Shown: positions 18,578 through 28,206 of the stretch, piece after piece | Layout: every line of letters starts with the position of its first letter | Numbering within the stretch: position 1 is the stretch's first letter | DNA from: SAR86 cluster bacterium | GTDB taxonomy: Bacteria; Pseudomonadota; Gammaproteobacteria; Magnimaribacterales; D2472 | Direction: 5' to 3' | Length of the DNA stretch: 64,000 bases | Assembly: GCA_023703615.1 (NCBI GenBank) | Contig: CP097971.1 | Span: forward strand, 646,315-710,314 | Notes under the pieces: generated by a model | What the model saw: only the letters and a program-made list of their open reading frames with translations | Told to the model about the DNA's origin: nothing | Database searches by the model: none | Translations under genes and position numbers: made by a program

Positions 18578-19334
18578 AAGAATCATTCCATGTTTAGATG
18601 TCAAAGATGAGAAAGTTGTTAAAGGTATTAAATTTAAAAATCATGAGATTGTTGGGTCAATAGAAACATTAGCAGAAAAGTATTGTAATGAGGGAGCTGA
18701 TGAATTGGTTTTCTATGACATTGGTGCAAGCACAATAAACAAGACAGTATCAAAAAAATGGGTTAAAAAAATAGCTAAGCTTATCAATATACCTTTTTGT
18801 GTGGCAGGTGGTATAAAAAGCGTTAATGATGCTCGTAATATTCTTAACAACGGAGCTGATAAAATTTCTATCAATACTCCTGCTATCGAAAATCCTTTAT
18901 TAATAACAGAATTAGCAAATGAATTTGGGGCACAATGTGTAGTTATTGGTATTGATTCATTAAAAATTAATAACGATTACTATGTTTTTTCAAAAACCGG
19001 TGATCAAAAAACAATAACAAATACAAAACTAAAGACTACTGATTGGCTCAAAAAGGTACAAAATTTGGGTGCAGGTGAGATTGTCTTAAATTGTATGGAT
19101 AAAGATGGGGTTAGAGATGGTTATGATATTGAACAACTAAATATACTTTCAGAAAATGCAAGAGTTCCATTAATTGCATCAGGAGGTGCTGGAAATTACG
19201 AACACTTTAAAGATGTCTTAAAAAAAACAAACGTAAGCGGAGCTCTTGCTGCAAGCGTATTTCATAAAAATGTAATGACGGTTACCAATTTAAAAAGATA
19301 TTTAAATGATAAATCTATTAACGTGAGGCTATAA
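18567..19334 (+). CDS. hisF: Imidazole glycerol phosphate synthase cyclase subunit HisF
   Basis: Forms IGP and AICAR from PRFAR with ammonia from HisH. The 255-aa barrel starts [20 protein letters not shown]; the catalytic Asp residues lie in CLDV and in [14 protein letters not shown], and the phosphate site is [14 protein letters not shown] place the start at ATG 18567 because [12 protein letters not shown] is the canonical HisF N-terminus; an in-frame ATG at 18534 would add 11 residues inside hisA. Confidence 0.95.
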   Translation: MLTKRIIPCLDVKDEKVVKGIKFKNHEIVGSIETLAEKYCNEGADELVFYDIGASTINKTVSKKWVKKIAKLINIPFCVAGGIKSVNDARNILNNGADKISINTPAIENPLLITELANEFGAQCVVIGIDSLKINNDYYVFSKTGDQKTITNTKLKTTDWLKKVQNLGAGEIVLNCMDKDGVRDGYDIEQLNILSENARVPLIASGGAGNYEHFKDVLKKTNVSGALAASVFHKNVMTVTNLKRYLNDKSINVRL

Positions 19335-19335
19335 A

Positions 19336-19935
19336 ATGAATACAAACGAGATTAAATGGGATAAACAAAATCTAATACCAGCAATAATTCAAAATACACA
19401 TACTCTAAATATACTTATGTTAGGTTATATGAGTGAAGAATCAATTAAACAATCATTAAAAACAAACGAAGTAACATTCTTCAGTAGATCAAAGCAAAGA
19501 TTATGGGTAAAAGGAGAAACCTCAGGAAATAAATTAATAATTGATAATATAGAATTAGATTGTGATAAAGACGCATTGCTTATTAAAGCAACTCCCAAAG
19601 GTCCAACATGTCATCTTGGAACAGAATCATGCTTTAGAGTTAAGGATAATCTAAATATAAATATTTTTGAAAAATTAGAATCAATAATTGAAGATAGAAA
19701 AAACTCTCAATTAAATAATTCATATGTTGCATCTTTGTTTACTAAAGGTATTAAAGAAATAGCAAAAAAAGTTACAGAGGAAGCTGGTGAAACATCAATA
19801 TCGGCTGTATCAAATGATGGAAGAGTGATTGATGAATCAGCTGATCTAGTGTTCCATTTATTGGTACTCTTAAATGCATCAGGATTTAAAATGAGAGATG
19901 TGATGAATGAGTTAATAAAAAGAAGTTCTAATTAG
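19336..19935 (+). CDS. hisI: Bifunctional phosphoribosyl-AMP cyclohydrolase / phosphoribosyl-ATP pyrophosphatase
   Basis: Second and third steps of histidine synthesis. Residues 1 to about 110 form the HisI cyclohydrolase (MLGYMSEESIKQSLKT, SRSKQRLWVKGETSGN, and a zinc region with CDKDALL and GPTCHLGTESCF), and about 111-199 the HisE pyrophosphatase (KGIKEIAKKVTEEAGETSI, DESADLVFHLLVLL). The HisIE fusion is normal in gammaproteobacteria. It ends the operon and overlaps the convergent GH16 gene by 8 bases. Confidence 0.95.
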   Translation: MNTNEIKWDKQNLIPAIIQNTHTLNILMLGYMSEESIKQSLKTNEVTFFSRSKQRLWVKGETSGNKLIIDNIELDCDKDALLIKATPKGPTCHLGTESCFRVKDNLNINIFEKLESIIEDRKNSQLNNSYVASLFTKGIKEIAKKVTEEAGETSISAVSNDGRVIDESADLVFHLLVLLNASGFKMRDVMNELIKRSSN

Positions 19936-20914
19936 TAAGCGGAATATACTCAATCCAATCAATTAATAACCTCTTTTTATCTGGATTATCTGGGTAATTT
20001 GAGCATTGCGCGTCAATACAAAAATGATCACTTTCAAGCGCATAGTTATCAAAATGACCTCCAACAGCAACATTTAATATAAGATAAAATTGATTATTAA
20101 AAGGATAGCTATATTGATTTAGCGGAACTGAATACGGATTTATTGAAAAATAAGGTATTTCTTCTTGGTCTAGATACATATCAATTTTATTTTCTAACCA
20201 AACAAAAGTTATTGAATGAAAATAATTTTGAAAATCATTGTCTATTGATGAAGTTGTATTCTGAGCAATATATTTATTATTTGGCCATTCGTTACCAAAA
20301 TGAATTGCAGAACCGATAATATTTGACTCGGTTATGCGACCTCTGGCTTCCATTAAGTCTATTTCTCCTCCAGTTGGCCATGGTACATTTGAATTTGGCA
20401 TCATCCATATTGCAGGCCACATTCCAGTTCCTTCTGGTACTTTAAAACAAACAGTAATTTTTGAAGGGTGAGAAAAAATTTTCTTATCTTTTGTCATAAT
20501 TTTTGCTGATGTATATTGTTGAATAACATTATCAGAACCAGTATTTTCTTCAAAAATAGGTTGTATCTTTAAATAACCATTTTCTATGAATAAATTTTCT
20601 GAATCATTTTCAGTATAGTTTTGTGCTTCGTTGTTTCCGTTGCACCCTCCTCCGTTATCATTACAACCCTCATCATAAGACCAATTTGCTATATCAAGAG
20701 TGCTATCAAAATTTTCATGCCAACTACCATAACTTTCGTTTGATCTACTTACACAATTATCTTTAGATGTTGACATGGGAGGAGTGTAACTATATGAATT
20801 TGATAAATTTATTATTTCATTAGCAGTCAAAATAACTTCTGTTTTATTATTACTACCACTGCATGTAAATACAAATATAAATGTAAATAAATAAGCGAAA
20901 CACTTTGGCATCAT
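19928..20914 (-). CDS. Glycoside hydrolase family 16 protein, likely beta-1,3-glucanase (laminarinase)
   Basis: Secreted or surface enzyme likely to cut algal beta-1,3-glucan. The 328-aa product begins with a hydrophobic signal sequence ending in a Cys (residue 18, a poor lipobox, so lipidation is uncertain), then the GH16 catalytic motif GEIDLMEARG with nucleophile Glu184, Asp186 and acid/base Glu189, preceded by GMWPAIWMMP. LNVAVGGHFDNY near the end fits the laminarinase branch. A Gly/Asn/Cys-rich loop lies near residues 83-95. It ends on the his operon and lies just after the AGCS symporter gene. Confidence 0.87.
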   Translation of the reverse strand: MMPKCFAYLFTFIFVFTCSGSNNKTEVILTANEIINLSNSYSYTPPMSTSKDNCVSRSNESYGSWHENFDSTLDIANWSYDEGCNDNGGGCNGNNEAQNYTENDSENLFIENGYLKIQPIFEENTGSDNVIQQYTSAKIMTKDKKIFSHPSKITVCFKVPEGTGMWPAIWMMPNSNVPWPTGGEIDLMEARGRITESNIIGSAIHFGNEWPNNKYIAQNTTSSIDNDFQNYFHSITFVWLENKIDMYLDQEEIPYFSINPYSVPLNQYSYPFNNQFYLILNVAVGGHFDNYALESDHFCIDAQCSNYPDNPDKKRLLIDWIEYIPLTN

Positions 20915-20931
20915 AATGTTTTACTTGATAG

Positions 20932-22632
20932 CTACTTTAAAAATGAATCAGATAAATTTTTCATTTCTTTTCTAAGAACAAATAAAGCAATCAGATTAGG
21001 TATTGATACAAGTGCAACCACTACATAAGCTATATTCCATACAACAGTTGTATCAATTACAGCAGCTAGTACAAAACATATTACATAAAAATTTCGATAC
21101 CAGAAAACACCTTTTTCTCCAAAAATATACGCAGTTGATCTATCTCCGTAATAACACCATGTAATGGCAGTTGAAAAAGCGAAAAGTAATAAGGCAATTG
21201 CAACTAATTTTCCACCAAATTGGCCAAGAATACCTTGCGAAAATGCCTTAGCCGTTAATTCAGCAGAACTTACTAAAGATTTACCTTTAAAAATTAAAGA
21301 CTCAACAATTTTCCCATTAATTACATTTATATTTCCTGTATAAAGATTGTTAGGTTTATCATTATCATTATTTTTTGTTGTAACAATGATACTCTCCGCA
21401 ATGGACCTCGCATTTATAACAGTGATATTAGAAGATATTAATCTACCATCGACTATTGATATTGAACCTGAAAATTCGTTTACTTCAGAATTCATAGATT
21501 GAACATATTTTGTTAATTCAACAATATGATCTGGATAAACATAACTTCCATCAGGATTTTTTTGATCACTATAGACTCCCTCAAGTATCACCATATCGGT
21601 ATTAGAAAATGTAGTTTCGAATTTTTGAGTCCAAACACCACTTGATAGAATAACAAGAGCTGTAACGCTACAAACAACTATTGTGTCAATAAATGGTTCT
21701 AAAATTGAAACAACACCTTGATCAATTGATTTATTTTTTGATGATGCATGAGCGATAGGTGAAGATCCTTGTCCAGCCTCATTTGAATATAGGCCTCTTG
21801 CTACACCATACTTTAGACTCATAGCAAAGCTTGCTCCTAAGAAACCACCAACCGCAGCAGAGCCAGTAAATACTTGAGCAAATATAGCATTGAATGACGG
21901 AATAATATTTTGGTAATTTTCTATCAAGATAATCACAGCGCCACCTAAATAAATTAACCCCATTATTGGAATAATTTTGCTAGCAACAGACGCTATTCTT
22001 TTAATTCCACCAATAATAATTATCCAAAGCAAAGCTCCTAAAAATAAGCCAGTAAATAATTTAGGTACAGAAAATTCACTATCCATAACAAGAGCAATAT
22101 TATTTATTTGGGGCATATTCCCTGATCCAATTGCAGTTATCATCATTAAGAATGCAAACAAAATAGCTACCCATTTCATTTTGAGTCCTTGTTCAATATA
22201 GTACATAGGCCCACCAGATATTGAACCATCATTTAATTTTGTTCTATATTTATGCCCTAAGGTTACTTCAACGTACTTAGTTGTCATTCCAAAAATTGCA
22301 GTAATCCACATCCAAAATATTGCAGCTGGACCTCCGGTCCAAATTGCTAATGCCACGCCACCAATATTTCCAGTACCTATTGCTCCTGACATTGCTGTCG
22401 TAAGTGCCTGAAATCCACTTGTTTCACCGTCAGAGTCAGTATTTCTATTTTTACCTGAAACAATTTTAATTGCACTTTTAAAATATCTAAACTGAGGAAA
22501 ACGAAGATATATAGTAAAAAAAATACCTGTGCCTATCAATAAAGCAGGAAACCACCAAGAACCACTAAGATTAGAATCAAGTAGTATTAAAAAATCATTA
22601 AATTGATTCACTTTAATCTCCGTATTTTTCAA
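20932..22632 (-). CDS. Sodium:alanine/glycine symporter (AGCS family) with a large insert
   Basis: Na+-driven amino-acid uptake. The 566-aa protein has AGCS signatures: TTAMSGAIGTGNIGGVALAIWTGGP near residue 78 (given in two parts here: TTAMSGAIGTG, NIGGVALAIWTGGP), GPMYYIEQG near 141, RGLYSNEAGQGSSPIAHA near 279 and EPFIDTIVVCSVTALVILSSG near 312 (EPFIDTIVV then CSVTALVIL). Between about residues 336 and 455, where typical members have a short loop, it carries about 100 hydrophilic beta-like residues including two related runs (SGSISIVDGRLISS and TGNINVINGKIVES). It overlaps grxC by 20 bases. Exact amino-acid substrate is unknown. Confidence 0.9.
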   Translation of the reverse strand: MKNTEIKVNQFNDFLILLDSNLSGSWWFPALLIGTGIFFTIYLRFPQFRYFKSAIKIVSGKNRNTDSDGETSGFQALTTAMSGAIGTGNIGGVALAIWTGGPAAIFWMWITAIFGMTTKYVEVTLGHKYRTKLNDGSISGGPMYYIEQGLKMKWVAILFAFLMMITAIGSGNMPQINNIALVMDSEFSVPKLFTGLFLGALLWIIIIGGIKRIASVASKIIPIMGLIYLGGAVIILIENYQNIIPSFNAIFAQVFTGSAAVGGFLGASFAMSLKYGVARGLYSNEAGQGSSPIAHASSKNKSIDQGVVSILEPFIDTIVVCSVTALVILSSGVWTQKFETTFSNTDMVILEGVYSDQKNPDGSYVYPDHIVELTKYVQSMNSEVNEFSGSISIVDGRLISSNITVINARSIAESIIVTTKNNDNDKPNNLYTGNINVINGKIVESLIFKGKSLVSSAELTAKAFSQGILGQFGGKLVAIALLLFAFSTAITWCYYGDRSTAYIFGEKGVFWYRNFYVICFVLAAVIDTTVVWNIAYVVVALVSIPNLIALFVLRKEMKNLSDSFLK

Positions 22633-22843
22633 TTAAATCGGTATAGCCACCTACAAGGTTATTCTCTATAAAAATTTGTGGCATAGTTCTGGCAGCAGGA
22701 TTTCTTTTCATTAATTCGTCAAAAATATTTTGATCGTCAGTATTATAAAGCTCATAATCGACGTTTTTTAAATCAAAATATCTTTTTGCCATTTCACAAT
22801 AATAACAATTAGACTTTGAATAAATTTCAACTTTTTTAAACAT
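22613..22843 (-). CDS. grxC: Dithiol glutaredoxin
   Basis: Glutathione-dependent disulfide reductase of the cytoplasm. The 76-aa thioredoxin-fold protein has the active site SNCYYCEMAKRYF (CYYC, instead of the usual CPYC, near residues 12-15), the cis-proline block RTMPQIFIENNLVGGYTDL and the glutathione-binding GG. Slightly shorter than E. coli Grx3 (83 aa). It overlaps the downstream symporter by 20 bases. Confidence 0.9.
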   Translation of the reverse strand: MFKKVEIYSKSNCYYCEMAKRYFDLKNVDYELYNTDDQNIFDELMKRNPAARTMPQIFIENNLVGGYTDLIEKYGD

Positions 22844-22927
22844 AAGCTAGTAGATTTGAATTAATAAAATACCTATTGATTTAACTTATAATAGATTCTA
22901 CATTAATCAATATACTAATAAACAAAA

Positions 22928-23695
22928 ATGTCATTATTTAGTTTAAAAAATAAATCTGTTCTAATTACAGGCTCATCAAGAGGAATTGGTAAATCTATAG
23001 CCACACAATGTGCAATCCATGGAGCTAAAGTTATTATTTCAAGTAGAAAAAAAGATATGTGTGAGAAAACTGCAGAAGAGATAAATTCTCTAGTTGGTTC
23101 AGACAAAGCATATCCGATTGCTGCTAGCATAAGCGAGCCAGAACAACTTAATTATCTTGTTGATAAGACTAAGGAAAAATTAAAAAAAATTGATGTATTG
23201 ATATGTAATGCTGCTACAAACCCTTTTATGGGATCAATGCTTGATATGCCTATAGATAAATTTGATAAAGTAATGAACAACAATATTAAATCTAATCAAA
23301 TTCTATGCAATTTAGTTTTACCAGAGATGGTAAAAAGAGAAGATGGATCCATTATTATCATTTCAAGTATTGCTGCAATTAAAGGAAGTTCTATTTTAGG
23401 CGCGTATAACATAAGTAAGGCAGCAGATGTGATGATAGTAAAAAATATTGCAGCTGAGTTTGGTAACAAAAATATTAGAGCTAATTCAATAGCTCCAGGC
23501 CTTATCAAAACAGATTTTGCAAAAGCATTGTGGGAAAATCCTGATATTTTAAAATCAGTATTAGGTAACACTCCTATGCAAAGAATTGGAGAACCAGATG
23601 AGATTGCAGGTGTAGCAGTTATGCTGGCATCAAAAGCTGGTGAGTATATTAATGGACAAACAATCGTTGTTGACGGCGGTACTACAATTGTTTAA
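22928..23695 (+). CDS. Short-chain dehydrogenase/reductase
   Basis: NAD(P)-dependent oxidoreductase, 255 aa, classical SDR. The cofactor motif is LITGSSRGIGKSIA near residue 13, the NAAT block LICNAATNPF near 95, catalytic Ser in IIIISSIAA, and YNISK with Tyr and Lys near 159-163; the C-terminal end ITVVDGG-like block reads QTIVVDGGTTIV. The NPFMG element resembles DHRS4-like carbonyl/2-enoyl reductases. The substrate is not known. It runs divergently from grxC and converges on holB with a 14-base overlap. Confidence 0.88.
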   Translation: MSLFSLKNKSVLITGSSRGIGKSIATQCAIHGAKVIISSRKKDMCEKTAEEINSLVGSDKAYPIAASISEPEQLNYLVDKTKEKLKKIDVLICNAATNPFMGSMLDMPIDKFDKVMNNNIKSNQILCNLVLPEMVKREDGSIIIISSIAAIKGSSILGAYNISKAADVMIVKNIAAEFGNKNIRANSIAPGLIKTDFAKALWENPDILKSVLGNTPMQRIGEPDEIAGVAVMLASKAGEYINGQTIVVDGGTTIV

Positions 23696-24659
23696 ATGAG
23701 TAACCAATTTCACTATAAATATAATTTAGAGCATGAGCTTCATTGATAGATCCAACTTCATAAACATTATTTCTTAAATTATTAATTTCTTCGATAATAT
23801 TTGATAATTTAAGTGCGCTATAACTTAGTTTATTGAATATCTTATATTTTCCATTAAATGCTTGGTTGGTTGTCTTGGAATATAAGATTATTTTTAAAAA
23901 CTCTATAAGAAAATTAAGTTTATTAATGAAAGGCAAATCTAATTCAGATATTTGCTTTATTGCAATATTTAAATTGTAATTTTTAATTATAAAATTAATA
24001 GTAATTTCTACAAATTCTTTGAATACATCGTGATTACCACTTTCAATTGATTCAAGGATGGTAAATGGTGCATAAAAACTGGGGAAATCTACTGATGAAT
24101 AGTCGTTAACATTATTGTTATTTAGCCATTTATTAACAATATCATCACTAGGTGCTTGTATATTTATAACCTGTGAACGGCTATAAATTGTCTTATTTAA
24201 TGATCTTGATCTATTTGTTGTCATTATTATAAATGAGTTATTTGATGGTTCTTCTAGAGTTTTTAAAAGAGCATTTTGTGCTGATTGATTCATGCTCTCA
24301 GCATTTAATATTAACGCAACCTTATGATTTGAAAGTGATGGGGTTAAAGAAATAAATGAAATGATATCTTTTTTGCCTTTTTCTTCGTCCCAAGACCCTT
24401 CCCTTCTACTAATATCGTTGATGAGTATTTTTTCTTTATCTAAAACATAAAAATCAGGATGATTGTTTTTTTTAAATAAATTCAAAGTTACTTCACTTGA
24501 ATTTACATTTTTTGTATTTAGTAAGTCTAATGCAATTCTTTTTGATAAAAGTTTTTTTCCAACCCCCTTTTGACCATTAATAATTACGCTTTGTGGAAGT
24601 TTATTAATATTAATATTTTTATAGATTTTTTCTAACCAATCACAATTACTTATTTTCAT
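23682..24659 (-). CDS. holB: DNA polymerase III delta-prime subunit, zinc cysteines absent
   Basis: Clamp-loader subunit that helps load the beta clamp. The 325-aa product shows INGQKGVGKKLLSKRIAL near residue 28, ALILNAESMNQSAQNALL with the delta-prime sensor region, and KTLEEPSNNSFIIMTTNRS. The zinc module present in E. coli delta-prime, a run of cysteines followed by HPDYY, is replaced by NSSEVTLNLFKKNNHPDFY without cysteines; the only Cys in this part is at residue 6. It is last in the fab operon and overlaps tmk by 4 bases. Confidence 0.9.
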   Translation of the reverse strand: MKISNCDWLEKIYKNININKLPQSVIINGQKGVGKKLLSKRIALDLLNTKNVNSSEVTLNLFKKNNHPDFYVLDKEKILINDISRREGSWDEEKGKKDIISFISLTPSLSNHKVALILNAESMNQSAQNALLKTLEEPSNNSFIIMTTNRSRSLNKTIYSRSQVINIQAPSDDIVNKWLNNNNVNDYSSVDFPSFYAPFTILESIESGNHDVFKEFVEITINFIIKNYNLNIAIKQISELDLPFINKLNFLIEFLKIILYSKTTNQAFNGKYKIFNKLSYSALKLSNIIEEINNLRNNVYEVGSINEAHALNYIYSEIGYSFKQL

Positions 24660-25252
24660 GGCTTTAATTTAAGATAATTTAAAATAGTAATATGAATTTC
24701 ATTTATTGAATTTTCTGCATTAATAATTTTAATTCTATTATTAGATATTTTTGCTATGTCAATATATCCGTTTCGTACTTTCTCAAAAAATCTAAGTCCT
24801 GATGATTCAATTCTATCTTTTTTATCATTAGCTTTTCTAGCAAAACCTTTTTTTGGATCTATATCCAATAAAAAAGTGCAATCTGGTTCAGGGCATTTTA
24901 GCTCTTTTATAATTTTATTTATTAAATTAATAGAAATGCCTCTTCCATATCCTTGATACGCTAGAGATGCATCATAATATCTGTCTAAAAGAATGAAATC
25001 ACAATCAGCATTTTTTATTTTTTCTTCAATAAGTTGTGCTCTTGAAGCAAACATTAAAAATAACTCTGAAAAAACTGAAATAGAATCATCTAAATTCAAT
25101 AAAATATTTCTTATTTTTTCACCGGTATCTGTTGACCCTGGTTCTCTAAAAATTAAAACCTTAAACTTTTTTTTGACTAATAGGTCATAAAGCATATTTA
25201 TTTGAGTTGATTTACCAACGCCCTCGATGCCTTCAAAACTAATAATTTTCAT
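24656..25252 (-). CDS. tmk: Thymidylate kinase
   Basis: Phosphorylates dTMP to dTDP. The 198-aa P-loop kinase has FEGIEGVGKSTQINML near residue 5, the DR/REPG motif IFREPGSTDTGEKIR, LLDRYYDASLAYQGYGRG and the LID region KGFARKANDKKDRIE. It overlaps mltG and holB by 4 bases on each side, in the usual mltG-tmk-holB order. Confidence 0.95.
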   Translation of the reverse strand: MKIISFEGIEGVGKSTQINMLYDLLVKKKFKVLIFREPGSTDTGEKIRNILLNLDDSISVFSELFLMFASRAQLIEEKIKNADCDFILLDRYYDASLAYQGYGRGISINLINKIIKELKCPEPDCTFLLDIDPKKGFARKANDKKDRIESSGLRFFEKVRNGYIDIAKISNNRIKIINAENSINEIHITILNYLKLKP

Positions 25253-26202
25253 TTATCTAATTTAAGTTCCTTTATCATGTTTAGGTGTTCTTCATATGAT
25301 TTGGAAAAGTAATGAGATGTAGGCGAATTAGCAACAAAGAAAAGGTACTCACCCGGTTGTGAGATTATTGCAGCTTTAAGAGATGATTTTGATACCATAG
25401 AAATAGGGGTTGGTGGTAATCCGTTAATCATATATGTATTGTAAATATTATTTTTATCAAGAATATCAGATTTTTTAATATCTCCATCAAAATTTGGTAA
25501 CAAACCATAAATAATTGTTGGATCTGCTTGTAGTCTCATGGGTATAGTTAATCTTTTTAAAAATACTGAAGCTATTAGTTCTTTCTCATTATTATTTCCT
25601 GCCTCTTTTTCAATAATCGATGCAAGTATTAACGCTTCCTCTTTAGTTTTTATTGGATTGTTTGGATGCTTGTCTTTCCATATTTCATTCAAATATGATA
25701 TCAATGCATTATTACTTTTTTTTAAAATTGATGATAGGTTCGAGTTATATTTATAATAATATGTATCAGGTTGAAAAATTCCTTCTTTAAAAATAAAAAA
25801 ACTATTAACACAATTAAAAAATTTACAATCATTAATCAAAGTTGAGTCTTTGATATTATTTTGTAAATCATAGATATTTGATCCCTCTTTAATTACAAAT
25901 TTATGAGTTACTGTATTTCCATTGCTTATATCTTTAATAATAATATCTAATGGTTTATTTTTTATATTATATTCACCAGCCTGCAATGTTTCTATTTTAT
26001 TTAATCTTAAATATATTTTAAGAAATAATTTATTTAAGACGTTTGAAGGTGCTATTAAATTTAATATTTTATTTTGTGAGGTACCATACTCAATAAAAAT
26101 CGTATCTGAATTAGAAATGCTTTTAGATTGAATAAATGAAAAATATGGTCCAATCAGTATTATAGATATTATTACAAATAATATGGAAGCTCTTTTCAAC
26201 AT
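25249..26202 (-). CDS. mltG: Endolytic murein transglycosylase MltG
   Basis: Inner-membrane lytic transglycosylase thought to end glycan strand growth. The 317-aa protein has an N-terminal membrane anchor (about residues 7-25), a LysM-like region, and the YceG catalytic block LILASIIEKEAGNNNEKE with the catalytic Glu, followed by RLTIPMRLQADPTIIYG and NTYMINGLPPTPISM. It is somewhat shorter than E. coli MltG (340 aa). In many gammaproteobacteria fabF and pabC lie between acpP and mltG; here they do not. Confidence 0.93.
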   Translation of the reverse strand: MLKRASILFVIISIILIGPYFSFIQSKSISNSDTIFIEYGTSQNKILNLIAPSNVLNKLFLKIYLRLNKIETLQAGEYNIKNKPLDIIIKDISNGNTVTHKFVIKEGSNIYDLQNNIKDSTLINDCKFFNCVNSFFIFKEGIFQPDTYYYKYNSNLSSILKKSNNALISYLNEIWKDKHPNNPIKTKEEALILASIIEKEAGNNNEKELIASVFLKRLTIPMRLQADPTIIYGLLPNFDGDIKKSDILDKNNIYNTYMINGLPPTPISMVSKSSLKAAIISQPGEYLFFVANSPTSHYFSKSYEEHLNMIKELKLDK

Positions 26203-26207
26203 AAACT

Positions 26208-26230
26208 AACTAATCGTTTTTAGACTAGTT
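26208..26230 (-). other. Hairpin between acpP and mltG
   Basis: Read on the minus strand, AACTAGTC (26230-26223) pairs with GATTAGTT (26215-26208) in an 8-bp stem with one G-T pair and a 7-base loop. There is no T tract, so it is not a classical terminator. It could define or stabilise the 3' end of an abundant acpP mRNA while letting some transcription continue into mltG. Confidence 0.35.
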
Positions 26231-26260
26231 AAATTATAGCGTGTAGATATTGTAAAGTTT

Positions 26261-26491
26261 TTACGAATTAGAATTTATATAATCAACAGCTTCATTAACT
26301 GTAGAAATTTTTTCTGCATCTTCATCAGCAATTTCTAGATCAAATTCTTCTTCTAACGCCATTACTAGTTCGACTGTATCAAGAGAATCGGCTCCAAGAT
26401 CATCCACAAATGAAGAATCATTTTGAACTTCATCCATAGAAACACCTAATTGATCACTGACAATTTTCTTTACTCTATCTTCTACACTCAT
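26261..26491 (-). CDS. acpP: Acyl carrier protein
   Basis: Carries growing acyl chains on 4'-phosphopantetheine. The 76-aa acidic protein contains [21 protein letters not shown] ([14 protein letters not shown] then MALEEEF) with the modified Ser at about residue 37 in DSL, and [16 protein letters not shown] at the end. It is downstream of fabG with a 79-base gap. No fabF follows. Confidence 0.96.
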   Translation of the reverse strand: MSVEDRVKKIVSDQLGVSMDEVQNDSSFVDDLGADSLDTVELVMALEEEFDLEIADEDAEKISTVNEAVDYINSNS

Positions 26492-26570
26492 AAATGCTCC
26501 CTAACCTAAATTTGAATTTATTTTACAACTAATCTAAGTAACATGCACGAATTAGCAAAAATAATTTGCA

Positions 26571-27287
26571 TTAATGCATGAAAAGACCTCCATCAATAGA
26601 TATTGTTTGTCCGGTAATATATTGTGCCTCATCACTTGCTAAAAATGACACTGCATTTGTTATATCATCAACTATACCAAATCTCTTTAAAGGTATAGTT
26701 TGCATAATATTATTTTTGGCATCATTATTTAAAAATGAAGTCATATCTGTTTCTATGAACCCTGGTGCAATTGAATTAACTGTAATGCCTCTTGAACCTA
26801 ACTCTTTTGCAAGCGATTTTGTAAAACCACCTAAGCCTGCTTTTGCTGACGCATAATTTACTTGACCAGCATTACCCATTAGCCCTGCTACTGATGAAAT
26901 ATTAATTATTCTACCGAACTTATTTTTGACCATATTCTTTGTAAATGCTTTTGTTAAATTAAATGTGCCGGTTAAGTTTGTTGCTAGCACATCATCCCAT
27001 TGTTCGTCTTTCATTCTTAAAAAAATTTGGTCTGAAGTTATGCCAGCATTATTAATTAATATGTTGGGTAACATGTCTTCTCTTTTTAAATATTTTATAC
27101 AACTCTGAATAGATTCTCTGCAATTAATATCAAGCTTGTAAGACATGAGATTGGGTAGTTTCTTTTCAAACTGAAAATCACTCCTTGATGTACCAATTAC
27201 AGTATGACCAATTTCAGCAAAATAATTTGCTATTGATAACCCTATTCCTCTTGAAGCTCCAGATATAAAAATTATCTTTTTAATCAT
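26571..27287 (-). CDS. fabG: 3-oxoacyl-ACP reductase
   Basis: NADPH-dependent reduction of beta-ketoacyl-ACP in fatty-acid elongation. The 238-aa SDR has FISGASRGIGLSIA, NILINNAGITSDQIFLRMKD, SSVAGLMGNAGQVNYASAKAG with catalytic Ser, Tyr and Lys, and the C-terminal TGQTISIDGGLFMH. The 4-base overlap with fabD and its place in the fab cluster make FabG secure. Confidence 0.95.
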   Translation of the reverse strand: MIKKIIFISGASRGIGLSIANYFAEIGHTVIGTSRSDFQFEKKLPNLMSYKLDINCRESIQSCIKYLKREDMLPNILINNAGITSDQIFLRMKDEQWDDVLATNLTGTFNLTKAFTKNMVKNKFGRIINISSVAGLMGNAGQVNYASAKAGLGGFTKSLAKELGSRGITVNSIAPGFIETDMTSFLNNDAKNNIMQTIPLKRFGIVDDITNAVSFLASDEAQYITGQTISIDGGLFMH

Positions 27288-28201
27288 ATAAATTCCTTTA
27301 ACTCATCAAAATTTAAAGATGACATTGAAAAAATTTTATTCGCACCATTAAGTTTTGCTAGTCCAGATAGAACTTTTCCAGGGCCACACTCAATAATAAT
27401 ACCATTGTATTTATTTATACTATTCATAGTTTTATACCATTGAACAGGATTAGTTAATTGATTAATCAAATTTTCCTTAATGGTTATTGGATCATATGAA
27501 ATTTGTGCATTATAGTTTTGTATCAAAGGAATAGTTGGTGTATTAATCTTTACCTCATTAATTTTTTCTCTAAATTTATCAGATGCTTCCTTCATTAAAT
27601 TACAATGAGATGGAACTGTAACTTTTAGTTCAATGCATCTTTTTGCACCAGCCTCTTTGCATAGTTTTATAGCTTCAATTACTCCCTTTTCATTTCCTGC
27701 AATAACTATCTGCTTAGGTGCATTTAAATTTGCTGACGAGACAGAACAACTATCTTTATCAGAGATTGTCGAACATATCTTATTTATTATTTGTTCATCT
27801 AAGCCTAATATTGCACACATTATTCCTTTTTCAGACTTTTCCATCAATAAACCTCTTTGATAAACAAGATTTAGAGCATCTGCTATATCAATTGAGTCTG
27901 AGGCCACAAGTGCGGAGTATTCTCCTAATGAGTGACCAGCGCATATGTCAACTTTGATCTTAAGATCACAAATCAATTTCTTAAAAAAAAAATACGATGT
28001 AATTAATAATGCTGGTTGAGTTACAGAAGTTTTATTCAACTCTGCGGGAGATCCATTTTTTATAATCTCAACTAAGTCAAAAGGTAATATATTATTAGAA
28101 ATGCTTGATATTAAATTTATAGTATCTTGATCAAAACTGTCTAGCATCTCAGAGTTTTGTGATCCTTGGCCGGGAAAGACTAGGGAAATATGTGTTGCCA
28201 T
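27284..28201 (-). CDS. fabD: Malonyl-CoA:ACP transacylase
   Basis: Transfers malonyl from CoA to ACP. The 305-aa protein has LVFPGQGSQNSEML near the N-terminus, the nucleophile block CAGHSLGEYSALVAS with catalytic Ser near residue 93, VTVPSHCNLM with the catalytic His, and IECGPGKVLSGLAK. It begins 5 bases after rpmF; plsX and fabH, which usually lie between rpmF and fabD, are missing here. Confidence 0.95.
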   Translation of the reverse strand: MATHISLVFPGQGSQNSEMLDSFDQDTINLISSISNNILPFDLVEIIKNGSPAELNKTSVTQPALLITSYFFFKKLICDLKIKVDICAGHSLGEYSALVASDSIDIADALNLVYQRGLLMEKSEKGIMCAILGLDEQIINKICSTISDKDSCSVSSANLNAPKQIVIAGNEKGVIEAIKLCKEAGAKRCIELKVTVPSHCNLMKEASDKFREKINEVKINTPTIPLIQNYNAQISYDPITIKENLINQLTNPVQWYKTMNSINKYNGIIIECGPGKVLSGLAKLNGANKIFSMSSLNFDELKEFI

Positions 28202-28206
28202 AATAA

